DNA of 64,000 nucleotides from Tamarix chinensis (taxonomy: Eukaryota > Streptophyta > Magnoliopsida > Caryophyllales > Tamaricaceae), in NCBI GenBank assembly GCA_030549775.1, contig CM060180.1:88219672-88283671 (forward strand). The letters are read 5' to 3'. The translations under genes were made by a program, and so were the position numbers. Under the pieces are notes generated by a model. It searched no databases. It was not told where the DNA came from and saw only the letters and a program-made list of their open reading frames with translations. This document shows, one piece after another, positions 23,226 to 35,189 of the stretch; position 1 is the first letter of the stretch, and each line of letters begins with the position of its first letter.

Positions 23226-24730
23226 GGATCATATTAGTTTAAAATGGATCGGTATTTTATTTTTTGATTGAATTTTTTGATAAGTATTTCTTTATTATAG
23301 CCTGCTCAAAATTTAAAATTTTTTTTTTTTTATCCTTAACTTTTACTAGATATTTAATCTTTTAAATATTCAATCATTAGATATTTAAAATGTCGGCTAT
23401 CAGATAGTCGAGGACCTCTATCTTTAATTATGTTGGAACCATCATAGTTGAAATGCATTGGGCTTCAACAATTGAAGCTACAATGTTGACGGACAATGGC
23501 CACTCCGATTTAAGTTCCTGATCGACTTAATGAAGCTGATTAAATAATTTCTGCATGGATTGTGGATGACAGCCTAGTATACTTGTACAAGTGATCCCTT
23601 AACTAATGGGTCGTATTTTATCACGATCCTTCGTTCAGTTATGATTGAAAAACGATGTACACATGCACGACATCAATTACAATAATGGAATGAAGAATGT
23701 TTCGTAATTGTGCCATAATAATATATAGGTTAAGAAATGTTTGCCACATGGATCGTCGGACCATTGAGGGAATGTTGAGAGGCTTATAGAGTTTTTGTTT
23801 AATAATTGAAATGAGGTGCTAGAAGCACGGTGCACGTGTTCGTTGTCAACGGCCAGATGGATGGAGCTGAGATCAATCTCATCGGTTTTTCCGACAGGCG
23901 AAACTAATGAAACTAATGTTATTGCCATTTAAACATGATCTGGATTCACTTTCCCTATAGATATATATTAAAGGAGGTTTGAAACTGTCGCCAAATATTT
24001 ACATACACCAATCAACACCCCGAAACGAAGCAAAACACAAAAATCCCATGAGGAAAGATGCTAACAGCTCCTCAACTTGGCGAATCCCCAAGTAGGACAA
24101 GCCTCCCTACACCATTCTGGCAACACTGGTATTTCACAACATACAAGTCTACGAGGAAACAAGAAAAACTCCCTTTATTGAGAGTTACACAACATCGCAT
24201 AAAAGTTCAACAAATAGACCACCCTTTAACAAATAAACCATGTCATTATTATCTGTTTAGTAATTATATTTGATTTAATAAAAGATGGATTCATATATAA
24301 TTTTTTTTTTTACTTTTACGAATTGATTCACTCCTAAAAGAGTTTTTATAGTAAGGAAAGTAGCTGGAATAACATTGCAAAACAGACGTAAAGAGCTGCA
24401 CCGTTTTTTAATAACCTTCATAAGAAATAAATTGACTTTTTTTTTCAATTTAATGTCACGTCATACTTAATGTTTTTAGTCATTCACAATTTCTATCATA
24501 TTACAATTGATATAAACAAATAGAATGTTGTTTTCTCTGTTACCCCTTGTTAGGTTAGCTTGGGTATTCTTGTGTACAGGGATTGAATTATGAGAGGGAT
24601 TGCTTTCCACTCAATTTATGATCAACAATTCAATCAAAAAATCATCACAATTATTTGAACCAGCTATTCATCTCATCAAATCTACATTGGTAAGGATCCT
24701 ATTTAACAATCGGTACTCATCAAGTAAAAT
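23226..24730. other. Unassigned, more complex sequence with a promoter-like patch
   Basis: This stretch has less A/T-run character than its neighbours. TATAGATATATATTAAAGG at 23957-23976 is TATA-like. GTTGTCAACGGCCAGATGG upstream (23843-23861) has the style of plant upstream regions, and a CA-rich leader follows to the ATG at 24058. The resulting 71-codon frame (24058-24273) has no recognised domain, and neither does the minus frame 23677-23928. It could be low-copy DNA or part of an unrecognised transposon. Confidence 0.3.
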
Positions 24731-25435
24731 TATAACACCCAAAATTTTACTACAAAAAAATTTTGTTTAACAACGAAAGCTTATAACCAAAATATCTAGT
24801 GTTACTACCGTAATTGATGTAAGTCTCACTTACCACACCATCCTCACATCAATCATAAGGCTAAAATCATTATAAGTAAAATAGAGTAACTTGAAATAAG
24901 AGAAACTTTATAAATGTAAACATGAGTTTTGGAAGTCAACTTCGAGATACAATAACATAATCAAAAAGATGTACCATAGATCAAAGAGTCCAAAAGGTAT
25001 CTGAGTAAAAACATTATCCGAATAAAATGAATCTTGTCAAAAAACCTAGTACAAAAAAAAGCCACTTCTCCCCATACAATGCATCAAAGACAACAAAATC
25101 TTCCAACTAATTTTCAAAAACCTACACAAAAGCATCAGGGTCATTTACTCATGGGATTAAGCATTATCCATAAAAACAATGGTCAATATTTCATGTACTA
25201 AACAAGTTAACAATATTGTCGAGTTAGCGATATAGTTAAATACATACATTCATAGACGATAAGTAAACATAGAAAAAAAAAGTCTCACAATTTAAATACT
25301 AATCTAGGCTTATTTATTAGGTATAATCATTTGTATTCTTTTATTTACATTGAGTTTAGGGACCCCACTATTCTTAAACAAGTAGAATAGTCTGAAGCAC
25401 CTCTTAGAGACAACACACCTGAGACACTATTAATA
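24731..25435 (-). mobile_element. Chromovirus LTR, 3' half, minus strand (element A)
   Basis: TATAACACCC at 24731-24740 is the complement of the family LTR end GGGTGTTACA. Inward it matches the complement of the other LTRs, including the TCTAAGAGGTGC...CTATTCTAC...AAGAATAGTGG hairpin-type block (about 25370-25405). At about 25435 the LTR stops in mid-sequence and integrase begins, so LTR and integrase were joined by an internal deletion. Confidence 0.7.
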
Positions 25436-27726
25436 TCCTCGAGTTATTGAATAGTCATCTCAGTTAGCCAATCCATAGTTGGTGGAAGACCATACTCACA
25501 TTTAATCTTGTGCCCATACCCTCCTATAACTTCCCCTAAGAGTGTGAAAGGAATCATAAATCCTGATTGGAGACTATATCGGGATGTGTACCATTCCTAC
25601 TCACCACAAACATCATATATGCATTAGCCAACTAATCCATACTCCAAGTCAATTTCATCAGCACAAACATAGTAGATTTAGTTAGACTATCGATGATAAC
25701 CTAAATCATGTCATAGTAACCATGAGTCCTCAGTAGCCTACTCTAAAAAACCATCGAGGTGGAATCCCAATTCTATCCTAGAGCATCTAAGGGCTAAACC
25801 AACCCTACAGACCTCTTATGCTTGATCTTGATCTTCAGGAAGGTCAGACATCTCGAAAAAACCTTCGCCACCGCTTGCTTCATGGGAGGCCACCAATTGA
25901 TCCTCTTTAGGTCCTTATACAACTCATCCTTGTCTAAGTTGATGGAATATAGAGTACATTGACCCTTCTCTAAAATCCCACACTTTAGATTAGCACAACT
26001 CAAAGGTATACATCATTGACCTTTGTAATAAATGCTACCATTCTCGTAAATCTAGAAATGCTCGACTTCAGAATCCTAAATCCACCACTAAATACTCTCA
26101 AGCTTAGCATCTCCATTATTTTCAGCTATTATCTCATCAAAAAACATCGGAGTAATCATCAAAGCATACATTTAGACTTTTAAGTCACTATACTAGACTA
26201 TCTCTATCCGCATGTCACTAGGCTCCTCTAGCGACCAATTAGTTACCATAAAATCACTCAAGGAGGGCATCATCTTCCTACTTAAGGCATTTGCAATGAT
26301 GTTGAACTTACCATTGGGGTAGGTCAACTTGATATCATAATCATTCACCAACTCTAGACATATCCTCTACCTCATATTCAACTCCTTCTAAGTGAATATA
26401 TACTTGAGGCTCTTATGGTCAGTGTAGAATCTACACTAAGTCTCATGTAGATAATGCCTTAAATTATTAAGTGTGAAAGTAACAATTGCCAATTCTAAAT
26501 CATACATCAGGTAGTTCTACTCATACTACTTCAGCTAAAGAGAAGCCTAAGCCGCTACCTTACCATGTTGCATCAATACACAACCCAACCTATACTTCGA
26601 TGCATTATTGTAGACCTCAAACTTATCTAATCCTAATGGTAGAGTAATAATCAGTGTTGTAATCAACCACCGGTTCAACTCCTCAAATGCTCCCTCACAT
26701 GCATTATCCAATTGAAATTTGGTATCCTTCTTTAGACGGATCCTCAAAGACGGATCCTTCCTGAATAAAGCATCTATAGTACCTGACCAAGCTTAGGAAA
26801 ATATAAACCTCGGTCACACTAAAATGTTCCTTCCACCCACTTACTACCAAGATCTATGTTAGATCCACTACAACTCCTCCTACTAACACCATGTAGCAAA
26901 AACTTTCACTTAGAGAGTTTGGCATACAGCTTATGCTCCCTAAAAAGGGACAATACTGTATTTATATGTACTAGTGCTCCTCTTCACTTTAAGGGTATAC
27001 CACGATATCATCAATAAAAACCACAACAAATTAATCAATGAATGGTTGAAAAATCCTCGCTCTCAAGTCCATAGAGACAACAAGCGCATTGGTGAGCTCA
27101 AAAGGCATCACTGTGAACTTGTAGTGCCCATATAGTATCCTAAAGTTTATCATAATGATGTCTTCCTTGATGATATGCAACTGATGATATCCTGATCTTA
27201 TGTCAATCTTTGAGAAGATCCATGCACCCTGAAGCTAGTCAAACAAGTTTTTAATCCTTGGAAGCATATAATGTTTCTTGACATTCAACTATTTCAGACA
27301 TTGATAGTCTATCCATAGATGAAGGCTCCTATCCTTATTCCATAAGAACAAAATCGGTGCTCCCTATGGAGACACACAAGGATGAATGTATCTATGAGCC
27401 TATAATGCCTACAATTAAGCACTTAGCTCCCTCAACTCTACCGTTACCATCCAGTAATGTGCCTTCAAGATAGGCTCATCCCCTAGTACAAACTCAATAG
27501 TGAAGTCAATCTAATATACCGGTGCCATACATGGGATCTCCTAGGGAAATATGTGAGGAAACTCCTATGCTACAAAAATATCCCTTGAAGCTGACATGTC
27601 CTTATTTAGCTCATAAAATTCATACAAATACATAAGATAATCTCTCTACACTAAATAATACAACGTATAGGCAGATAAGGCCCTCATCAGAGGTTAAGGA
27701 TTGCATCTCTAATAAGAGACCCTAAC
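25436..27726 (-). pseudogene. Chromovirus pol, minus strand: integrase, RNase H, RT and protease linker (element A)
   Basis: Read on the minus strand, RT lies at about 27480-26880. It has a retained FIDD catalytic pair near 27000 in VVFIDDIVVY, and also [20 protein letters not shown] and VMPFELTNA. RNase H follows at about 26760-26050 with ITLPLGLDKFEVYNNASKYR, GCVLMQHGKV and an open stretch at 26547-26747. Integrase follows at about 26000-25436, with DELYKDLKRINWWPPMKQAV and RCLTFLKI (H2C2 module remains), then the start of the core. The core is cut in its second half. Numerous stops replace Gln or Trp codons. These domains belong to Ty3/Gypsy chromoviruses and are closest in style to Tekay/Del. 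Upstream protease continues at 32508-32757 beyond a nested LTR. Confidence 0.85.
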
Positions 27727-28029
27727 TGTAATCCCCCAAAATTTTAAAAGCATATAATTTAATAAATAACTTTTATTTGGGATAAATTAGCTTTTAAAAG
27801 CTATTTAATTTAATTATTTTATGAATTTTTAAGTATATAAAATTGGATATAAATATTTAATAAATTAAAATAAATATTTTGTTATTTTATCATACTCTTT
27901 TTATTCAAATAATTTTCCAAACCATTATTTTACTAAAATTATCCTTTTTAAATCTATATATTTAATTATATTAAATTAAATTATTAAATAAATTTATTAC
28001 CCAAAAATATTACATTTTATTATTTTATA

Positions 28030-29285
28030 AATTAAATTATTGTATTTTTCCCCATTTTCCCATTCCTTTTTTCCTTTTTTCCTTTTCTTTCTCATTTTCT
28101 CCTTTTTTTTCTTTTTCCTTCTTCTTCCTTCGAGCTACTAGGCCTTGGTCTGCCTTCCTTCCCTGTGCATTGGGCCGTTGGCCCATCTCTCCCTTTCTCC
28201 CCTCCTTTCCCTTTCTTTCCCTCGGCCCAACTACTTTTCTTTTCTTCCTTCCTCCCCCACATGAGCCCGACCTGTCCCCCCCTTCATTCTTTTCTTTCCT
28301 TTCTCCCCCAACCGGGCCAACCCACTCCCCTCTTCCCTTTGCTTGGCCTGCACGCAGCCCCCTCCCCTTCTTTCTTTCTTCTTCTTCCTTTCCTCAATGC
28401 CATACCTGACCACCTCTGCCATCTCTAGTTACCCTACCTGCAACCCTACTTCCCCTACTACTTCCCTATCTCTCTCTCTCTCTCTCTCTTTCATCATTTT
28501 CCTCCCTGCCCCATCTCGGCCCCACCACCTCTCTCTCTCCTTACCCATGCCCTACCTCTCCCTTCCCTCTCCCTACCATTCCTATACTCCTACCACCCTA
28601 CCGCGACCCTACCGTCCCTTTCTCTCCCTCTTCTTTTTCTTCTTCCCTCCCTGCTTTGTCTTGCCATTTTCGAGCCTTCCATTCCCTTCCCCGATATTCT
28701 TTCTCTTCCTTTGTTCTCCTTCCATCTCCCTCCCCATTTTGCTCTGCCGCCCCTTTCTGCTGCTGCCACTACCTCACCAGCCACCTACACCAACCCCTGC
28801 CACCTCTACCTCACCCCTACACCACCACACCACCCCTTAAGCCATCTTGCAGCCCCCTTCTTCCTCCCCTCTTCTTTTTCTCTTCTTTTTTTTTCCTTCT
28901 CAGCAGCTACCCTACACCTCCTCCTTCCACCATTGTTCCGCCACCTCAGCCCCGTCCTAAACCTCCTCTACCACCCCTAAACCTCCTTTGGCTGAAACAA
29001 CCACCTATATGCCTTCATTTTCTCCCTCCCTTTTACTTCCTTCTCAACCCCGTCCACCTCGGCATCCACCTTTGTAGCCTCACTACCACCGCCACCGCTG
29101 CCCTTGGCCGCCGTCAACCTATCCCCGATCACCACCTACACCCCCTCTTTACTCCTACACCCTTCCCTTGCCCTAAATCCTCCCCCACCTGCCCTCTTTC
29201 CTAGCCCTAAAACTCTAAACCAAAATTGGCCCCCCTTCCCCCTTTTCATGCCATTTTTGACCCTCTCCCTCATTTTTTTGCATGC
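28030..29285 (+). repeat. C-rich, CT-rich block of the long LTR
   Basis: A sharp change to C/T-rich, G-poor sequence starting with CCTTTTTTCC runs and including a CT microsatellite (about 28469-28490). It generates overlapping Pro/Ser/Leu-rich frames (for example 28343-28840 and 28656-29204) in several registers, which is the sign of composition rather than coding. The matching block at 33060-34520 carries a TATA box, so this part probably holds the LTR promoter and leader. It ends at GCATGCAGCTAATACTACATG. Confidence 0.7.
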
Positions 29286-29944
29286 AGCTAATACTACATG
29301 AGCAGTATGAGTTGCTACATTTATTAGTATATTTGGTTAATGATTTTAAGGTATAATAATATTTTTAGTTAAGTATTTCATTAATTATGTTTTATAAAGT
29401 CTTATGCTTTGGTTTTTCTTATTTCTAATTTAATAAATATTGATATTATTTTTAGGCATTGATTTTCCTAATCAAAGCTTGAATCTTTACCGGGGATACC
29501 GGTAAGGTTCATTTTTACGGAAATTAAAGTAATCGTAAAACCCCACTTAAATGCATGGATAAACGTATATTTGCACATTAGGCTTTTTAATATGTTATAT
29601 GCTTGATATATGTTGTTTCTTGTGTTCATTGATAAAAAGGAAACCATGCTAGTTTATATGCCATGTATGGAACAAATGCTTAAGGAAGAAGAATTGTTAT
29701 TCAAGAATATGTTAAGTACTTACCCATGCTATATTATGTTGTTGTGACCATTAATGCATGAATAATATTATTGTGAGCCCTATGGGCATTTTAGTAATAT
29801 GTCTTGTGCAAGAATGTGGCCTAATATGTGTGTGTGTTAATGAGTATTAAGTTGAAAGATAATGGTTGGTTGAATTGGATGATGAGAATGGAGTATTAAA
29901 ACTAACATTTTATGTAGTGATGATAACTTAACAAAAGTACTGTA
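29286..29944 (+). other. AT-rich LTR segment between C-rich block and minisatellite
   Basis: Contains TTGAATCTTTACCGGGGATACCGGTAAGGTTC (quoted here as two parts: TTGAATCTTTACCGGG and GATACCGGTAAGGTTC, near 29480-29512), matched at 34720-34752 in the next LTR. The ACCGGGGATACCGGT part is a short inverted repeat. No coding sequence. Confidence 0.6.
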
Positions 29945-30870
29945 ATAAAGGGGTAAAATGATAATTTCTAAGTAAAAGGGGTATTATGGTAATTTTGGAA
30001 GTAAGGGGTAATATAGTAATTTTGGAGGTAAAAGGGTAAAATGGCAATTTTGTAAGTAAAAGGATAAAATGGTAATTTTGGAAGTAAGGGGTAAAATGGT
30101 AATTTTATAAGTAAAGGGTAAATGGTAATTTTGGAGGTAAAGGCTAAAATGGTAATTTTGTAAGTAAAGGATAAAATGATAATTTTTGAAGTAAGGGGTA
30201 AAATGGTAATTGTGTAAGTAAAGGGCAAAATGGTAATTTTGGATGTAAAAAGTAAATTGGTAAATTGGTACGTAAAAGGGTAATTTGGTAATTTTGATAA
30301 TTGACAAGGGTAGTTTGGTAATTATGATAATGGAGAAGGGCAATTTTGTAATCTAACCAACTAAAGGGTAATTTGGTAATTTTGGTAAGTAGAAGGGTAA
30401 TTTGGTAATTATGATAATAGTAAAGGGCAATTTGATAATTTAACCAACTAAAGGGTAATTTGGTAATTTTGATAATGAAGAAGGGTAATTTGGTAATTAT
30501 GATAATAGAGAAGGGCAACGTGGTAACTTAACCAACTAAAGGGTAATTTGGTAATTATAATAATAGAAAAGGGTAACATGGTAATTATGATAATAGATAA
30601 GGGTAATTTGGTAATTTAACCAACTAAAGGGTAGCTTGGTAATTATGATAATAGATAACGGTAATTTGGTAATTAGAATAATAGAGAAGAGCATCTTGGT
30701 AATTTTGATAATGAAGAAGGGTAATTTGGTAATTTGACCAACTAACGGGCAATTTGTTAATTATAATAAAGGAGAAGGGCAATTTGGTAATCTAGCCAAC
30801 CAAATGGAAATATGATAAGTGTAACAACAAGAAGGGTAATATGGTAAATTGATGACTTAATAATTATACA
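29945..30870 (+). repeat. Minisatellite inside the long LTR, about 28-30-bp units
   Basis: Roughly 30 degenerate units in two flavours. The first third uses a unit like GGGTAAAATGGTAATTTT plus GGAAGTAA, and the rest uses GGGTAATTTGGTAATTAT plus GATAATAGAGAA, with some units ending CAACTAAA. A closely related array lies at the same place in the next LTR (35190-36190), so it belongs to the LTR. The long minus frames over it (29968-30518), which read as repeated KLPFYPL or NYQITLL, come from the repeat period being near a multiple of three and are not genes. Confidence 0.85.
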
Positions 30871-31524
30871 AGTAAGGGATAAGTCAGTAATTTACATCTA
30901 GTATGTTGATGGGATAATGGAGTTTCGTAAGACTCAAGTAACATTGAATAGTAAGATAATGGTATCTGATAACGGTAAGTATCAAGAGCACGAATCCTAA
31001 ATTAGAATTGGATGAAATTATAATGGCCTTAATGATTCCTCTATGTTACCTTGGATAACTATTTGAATAAGAAATATCTAACGATTGAAAGTGAATAAGT
31101 ATCTGATTGTTGTGTTTTTTGTGATCACCTTAATTAAGACACTAATACCTAAAGTGAAAGACCTTGAGATTAGGAATGGTGGCTCCTTAGGGATCGCTAC
31201 CCTAGAGACGTGGTTTAGCCCATAATTATTCTGGTATTTGCTGGTGTGCCTTTGTGCCCCGGCTAGGCCCTATATCTTACTCTATCTAGCTCTACAGGCC
31301 TGTTTAGGGGGTATGTATGCTTATGGATTATGTGTCCTTGTTGGTAGGGTACTAAGTTATCTTTATGCACCAGTACGACCAGGGTACCTTTGTTTCCCAA
31401 GATCTTGATCTCCCTATCGATGCAAATAAATGGAATTATTGTGATAATTAAAAAGGGAAAACACTAACTGTGAAAGTGAAAGCTTAATGAGTCGGGCCTA
31501 GTTGAATTATAATATGAGTACCTA

Positions 31525-31825
31525 TCCACCGGATATAATAGCAGCCCGAGTGCGTGATGCCCTATATGATGTATATTTGTATTCCGATCCACCGACTATA
31601 ATAGTGGGGGTTCCGAGCTCAATAAATTTGATTTGGATGTGAATAAATTATTAGAAAATTCTAATCACTTATAGTGGAACACCATATGAGTCGGGGTCAA
31701 ACCGGTCCACCGGCGAATAATAGTGGCCAAGAGCATTCTGCCCTAGAGACCGATCCACTAGTAAAAATAGTGGTTAGAAGCGTTCTACCCTGCATGTATT
31801 CCAGTCCACCGGCTATAATACTGAG
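31525..31825 (+). repeat. Array of five CCAC...GTGG stem-loops in the LTR
   Basis: Five copies of a 19-22-base element of the form TCCACCGGCGAATAATAGTGG start at about 31525, 31588, 31706, 31754 and 31805. Each has CCAC (or CCACY) paired with GTGG across an A/T-rich loop. Spacers repeat phrases such as GAGCATTCTGCCCT. The same set recurs in LTRs at 36921-37215 and 40178-40470. Confidence 0.7.
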
Positions 31826-32502
31826 GTTCCTGCACTCACATGGATATTTATAATTTGAGATGATTAATTAATGATGGACTAATGGCTTAAGGTCCAGAAG
31901 TATCGATTGTTCATTATAACCTATTAATATCTGATTGACTTGTTAAGTATGTGAATGTATGGAAGTGAATATTATGTATGCACCTTTCATTACGTATGTA
32001 TGAAGTGTTATATCATGTGTTGCATTGCGGGCCTACTATTAAGTGTGTTTTAAAGGGTTACTCGGTATTGTAGTACGGAAGGGTTCCATTCATGGGGCCC
32101 CTGCCTATTCAATAAGCAGTGTCCTTTGCAGGTCATTTTCAGGTGCTATTCAAGTGGGCTCCCGGGAAAGAGCGTAAGGAACTATCCAAAAAAATCCTAT
32201 GGTTGTACTCTTTCTCTTTTAATTCTTTGTTTCGGTGTAGTCGTTGTTCTATAGCCACCATGGGTGGATTCTATTCTTGTAAATGGTTTACTACGCTGCT
32301 CTGATTTAAATAGGTTTGAGTTTCTTGTAAATTATATTTTACTCTTTTACCCTTGGCACTTGGTACTAGAACAGTAAGAGTGAATCGGTCTGGTACTAAG
32401 TGTGGCGGTAATATCCCCAGAATTCACAGTTTTGTTATTCTGCTTCCGCTAATTAATTTAATAAAACAAAATTTTTCTATAGTGAATTTTAGGGGTGTTA
32501 CA

Positions 32503-32757
32503 CTAACACCCTTAGGTCCCCATAGCATTACTTGCTCTTATGAATAATATATCACTTTCTTATACCGCCATAACATATCCATCCCTATGATAAAGACAAA
32601 GTGATGAAGGTCCATCTCAACCAAATCTACTATGCCTATTGATGTGTGTGGGAGGGTGTAATTATCAACTATGTGGGATTAATGCTCGAATTGGGTTTAG
32701 ATATTAGGCTAAAGGTTCGTTGATGTTGAAATATGAAATTAAATATTCGAATGTGAT
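32503..32757 (-). pseudogene. Chromovirus protease remnant of element A, beyond the nested LTR
   Basis: The minus strand reads VDLVEMDLHHFVFIIGMDML then RYKKV (about 32640-32560), matching the family's ADLIVLDM-x-DFDVILGMDWL-x-x-Y. This is the C-terminal half of the aspartic protease that sits between gag and RT. It joins in frame order to the pol at 25436-27726 once the LTR is removed. It is cut at 32758 by the next LTR, so gag and the 5' LTR of element A are missing. Confidence 0.8.
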
Positions 32758-33313
32758 TGCAATACCCCAAAATACTAATTTTAGAAATTTGGTAAAATAA
32801 GGACATATTGGGAAAATTAATTAAATTATTTTATTAAAATAAAAGGGATTAATTATGGCAAAATCAAGAGAGAATTTATAAATAATTTAATTTGGAAAAA
32901 TTAGGGTGTTTTGCTAATTAAAATGAAATTTAGGAAAATTCTCTAAAAAATCCTAAATTAACCTAAAAAGGAAATTTAATTATTATTTTTTTTAAATACT
33001 ATTATTTTTAAATATCCTAAAATACCAAAATATTTTAAATACCATAACACACCTATTTTTCTTTTTCCTTTTTTCCTTTTTTTCCTCTCTTCTTCCATTT
33101 CTTACCTTTTTATTATTTTCCTCTTCCTTCTTCTTTTCTATTTCCTTCCCTCCCTAACCTGGGCCAGCCCAGCCCTGTGGCCCTACTCCCCTCCTTTCCT
33201 CCTGTGCGACCTAGGCTCATGCCGCACGTCTCTTTTTTTTTCACCTAACCGGTCTAGTTTTCCCCCTTATCTTTTATTTCTTTCTTTTCTTCTAGACCAC
33301 CAATCCAGCCCCC

Positions 33314-33388
33314 TCTTCTTCTTCTTCTTCTTCTTCTTCTTCTTCTTCTTCTTCTTCTTCTTCTTCTTCTTCTTCTTCTTCTTCTTCC
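33314..33388 (+). repeat. (CTT)n microsatellite, about 25 units
   Basis: A nearly perfect run of CTT/TTC triplets in the C-rich block. The equivalent place in the other long LTR has only short CTTCTT runs, so the expansion is specific to this copy. Confidence 0.95.
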
Positions 33389-33631
33389 TCAATGCCGACT
33401 TGCAACCCGAGGCCTACAACCCCATTTTTTGCCACCCTCACCCGTTGTTTTCTTTTACTATTTCAACCCCAAATGACCTTCTCTTCTCTCACGCATGCCC
33501 TGCCCTTTCCCTTTCTCCTCTTCCCTCAATTAACTCTCCTGCCATGGCGGATTAGTGCCGCTTGCCACCACCGGTAGGCGTGCCTGGCACCTGCACCCTT
33601 GTTGTCCTCTTCCCCCTGTTATTTTCCCCTC

Positions 33632-33652
33632 CATTGGTCCTATAAATACCCC
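33632..33652 (+). promoter_or_regulatory. CCAAT-like and TATA box of the LTR promoter
   Basis: CATTGGTCCTATAAATACCC: an inverted CCAAT followed directly by TATAAATA. It stands in a C-rich, otherwise TATA-free block, which makes it the best promoter candidate in this LTR. Transcription would start about 30 bases downstream, in CA- and C-rich sequence. Confidence 0.6.
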
Positions 33653-35189
33653 ATAAGCAGCCTCGATTGAGCAACCCAAAAAATCCCTCATTTGCACCAC
33701 CTCCCGATCAGATACCTGTTTCGTGCCGCCAATCATCGCCGCCACCCGCTCCACCCACATAACCGCTCCCTACATTACTCTCTACAAAACTAAGTGCCTC
33801 CCTCCTCCCTTAGTTTGCCCTGCCAAGCCACCCTAGCCATGCAAAGTTGCCCTCTCGACCAGCCCCTCATCAACCCATCGCCCTTCGCACCACCATCCAC
33901 TACCACTCCCGCCACAACCACCACCCCTTACACCTCCAAAAACACATGCATTTTCCTGAGCCACCACCTCAATAGGAACCTGCACCACCCCCTACCACCC
34001 TCTACCTCACCCCTGAACCATCACAACACCCATTCAGCCACCCCGAAGCCTACTTCTTCCTCCCCTCTTCTTTTTCTCTTCTTTCCCTCCCTTCTCAGCA
34101 ACCACCCTGTGCAGCCTCGATCCAATGCCGTTCCGCTGCTTATGTTGTCGCCTGAGCCACCACATTAATCTCTGAAACCCCTTCTACCACCCCCAATCCT
34201 CCTTTACCCAAAACCACCACCCGAAAGCCTTCATTTTGCCCCTCCCTTTTCCTTCCTTCTCAGCCATCCCTCTCGACCCACCTTGGCAGCACCACTTCGT
34301 AGCCTCGCTGCTGCCACCTCCACTGCCCTCAACCGTTGTCAACCCATCCCTGACCACCACCTACACCCCCTCTCCACCTCTGCACCCTTCCTTTGCCCTA
34401 ACTCCTCCCCCAACCACCTTATTTCCTAGAACCAAATCACTAACCAAAAAATAGCCCATTGCTCCCCTTTTCACCACCTTCGAGCCCCCCTCCTCCTCCT
34501 TTCTTTGCATGCAGCTCATGCTGCATAAGCAGGATGAGCTGATGTCTTTCTTGATTTAGTTGGGTAATAATTTTTAAGGTATAATAATATTTTAATTCAA
34601 GTATTTGATTAATTAAGCATTATAAAGTTTTAGCACATTAGGATTTTTATGATTTTTATGATTTCTAACATAATAAACCTTGATATTATTTTTACGTATT
34701 GGTTTTGATAATCAAAGCTTGAACCTTTAACCGGAATACCTGTAAGGTTCGTTTTTGTGAGAATCAAGGTAACCATTAAATCCCACTTAAGTACATGGAT
34801 TAACGTACGATAGCACATTAGGATTTTTAGCATGTTATTATGCTTAATATATGTTGTTTAATATCATGTGCATAGTTTCTTATGATGATGGATTAAAAGA
34901 AGCATGTTAGGTTATATGTTATATATGGGAATATATTTAAAGTAATAGTTTGGTTGTTAATGAAAATGTTAAGTATTATCCATGTTGTATTATGCTATTG
35001 TGATCTTTAATGCATGGTTAATATTTTGTGAGCCTTAAGAGTATTTTAGTAATGTATCTTGTACACGAATATGGCTTAATATATATATATATATATGGGT
35101 GCTAATAATATTATAGTAATTATAAGAGTTGTGGATGAGGTGTTAATGTTACTATTGTATGTAGAAATGATAATTTAATATAAGTGGTG

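Larger units (their letters stand above)
27727..32502 (+). mobile_element. Solo LTR, 4.8 kb, with exact 5-bp target duplication CTAAC
   Basis: Starts TGTAATCCCCCAAAATTTT and ends GGGGTGTTACA. Identical CTAAC occurs at 27722-27726 and 32503-32507. Removing it restores a continuous minus-strand pol: the complement reads ATGGGGACCTAAGGGTGTTA and then the segment equivalent to 54110-54180 of the plus-strand element. Internal layout: AT-rich U3, C-rich block 28030-29280, a minisatellite at 29945-30870, a GAATGGTGGCTCCTTAGGG block at 31175, a hairpin array at 31525-31820, and an end region with CATGGGGCCCCTG. No PBS or gag follows, so it is a solo LTR. It is one of the better preserved copies. Confidence 0.9.
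33060..34525 (+). repeat. C-rich block of the second long LTR
   Basis: Same C/T-rich composition and order as 28030-29285, with shared phrases such as CACCACCTACACCCCCTCT (about 34358). It yields spurious Pro-rich frames (33794-34168, 34236-34454). It includes the TTC microsatellite and a clear TATA motif. Confidence 0.7.

Noticed and set aside
28165..29301. Overlapping Pro/Ser-rich ORFs up to 182 codons on the plus strand
   Set aside because: They occur in several frames at once over a C/T-rich LTR block, with no domains and no matching frame conserved in the sister block at 33060-34525. Composition explains them.
29968..30518. Minus-strand ORFs of 86-124 codons with repeats such as KLPFYPL
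   Set aside because: They arise from a minisatellite whose unit is close to a multiple of three and lacks stops on that strand. Three frames overlap, and the array lies inside a solo LTR.
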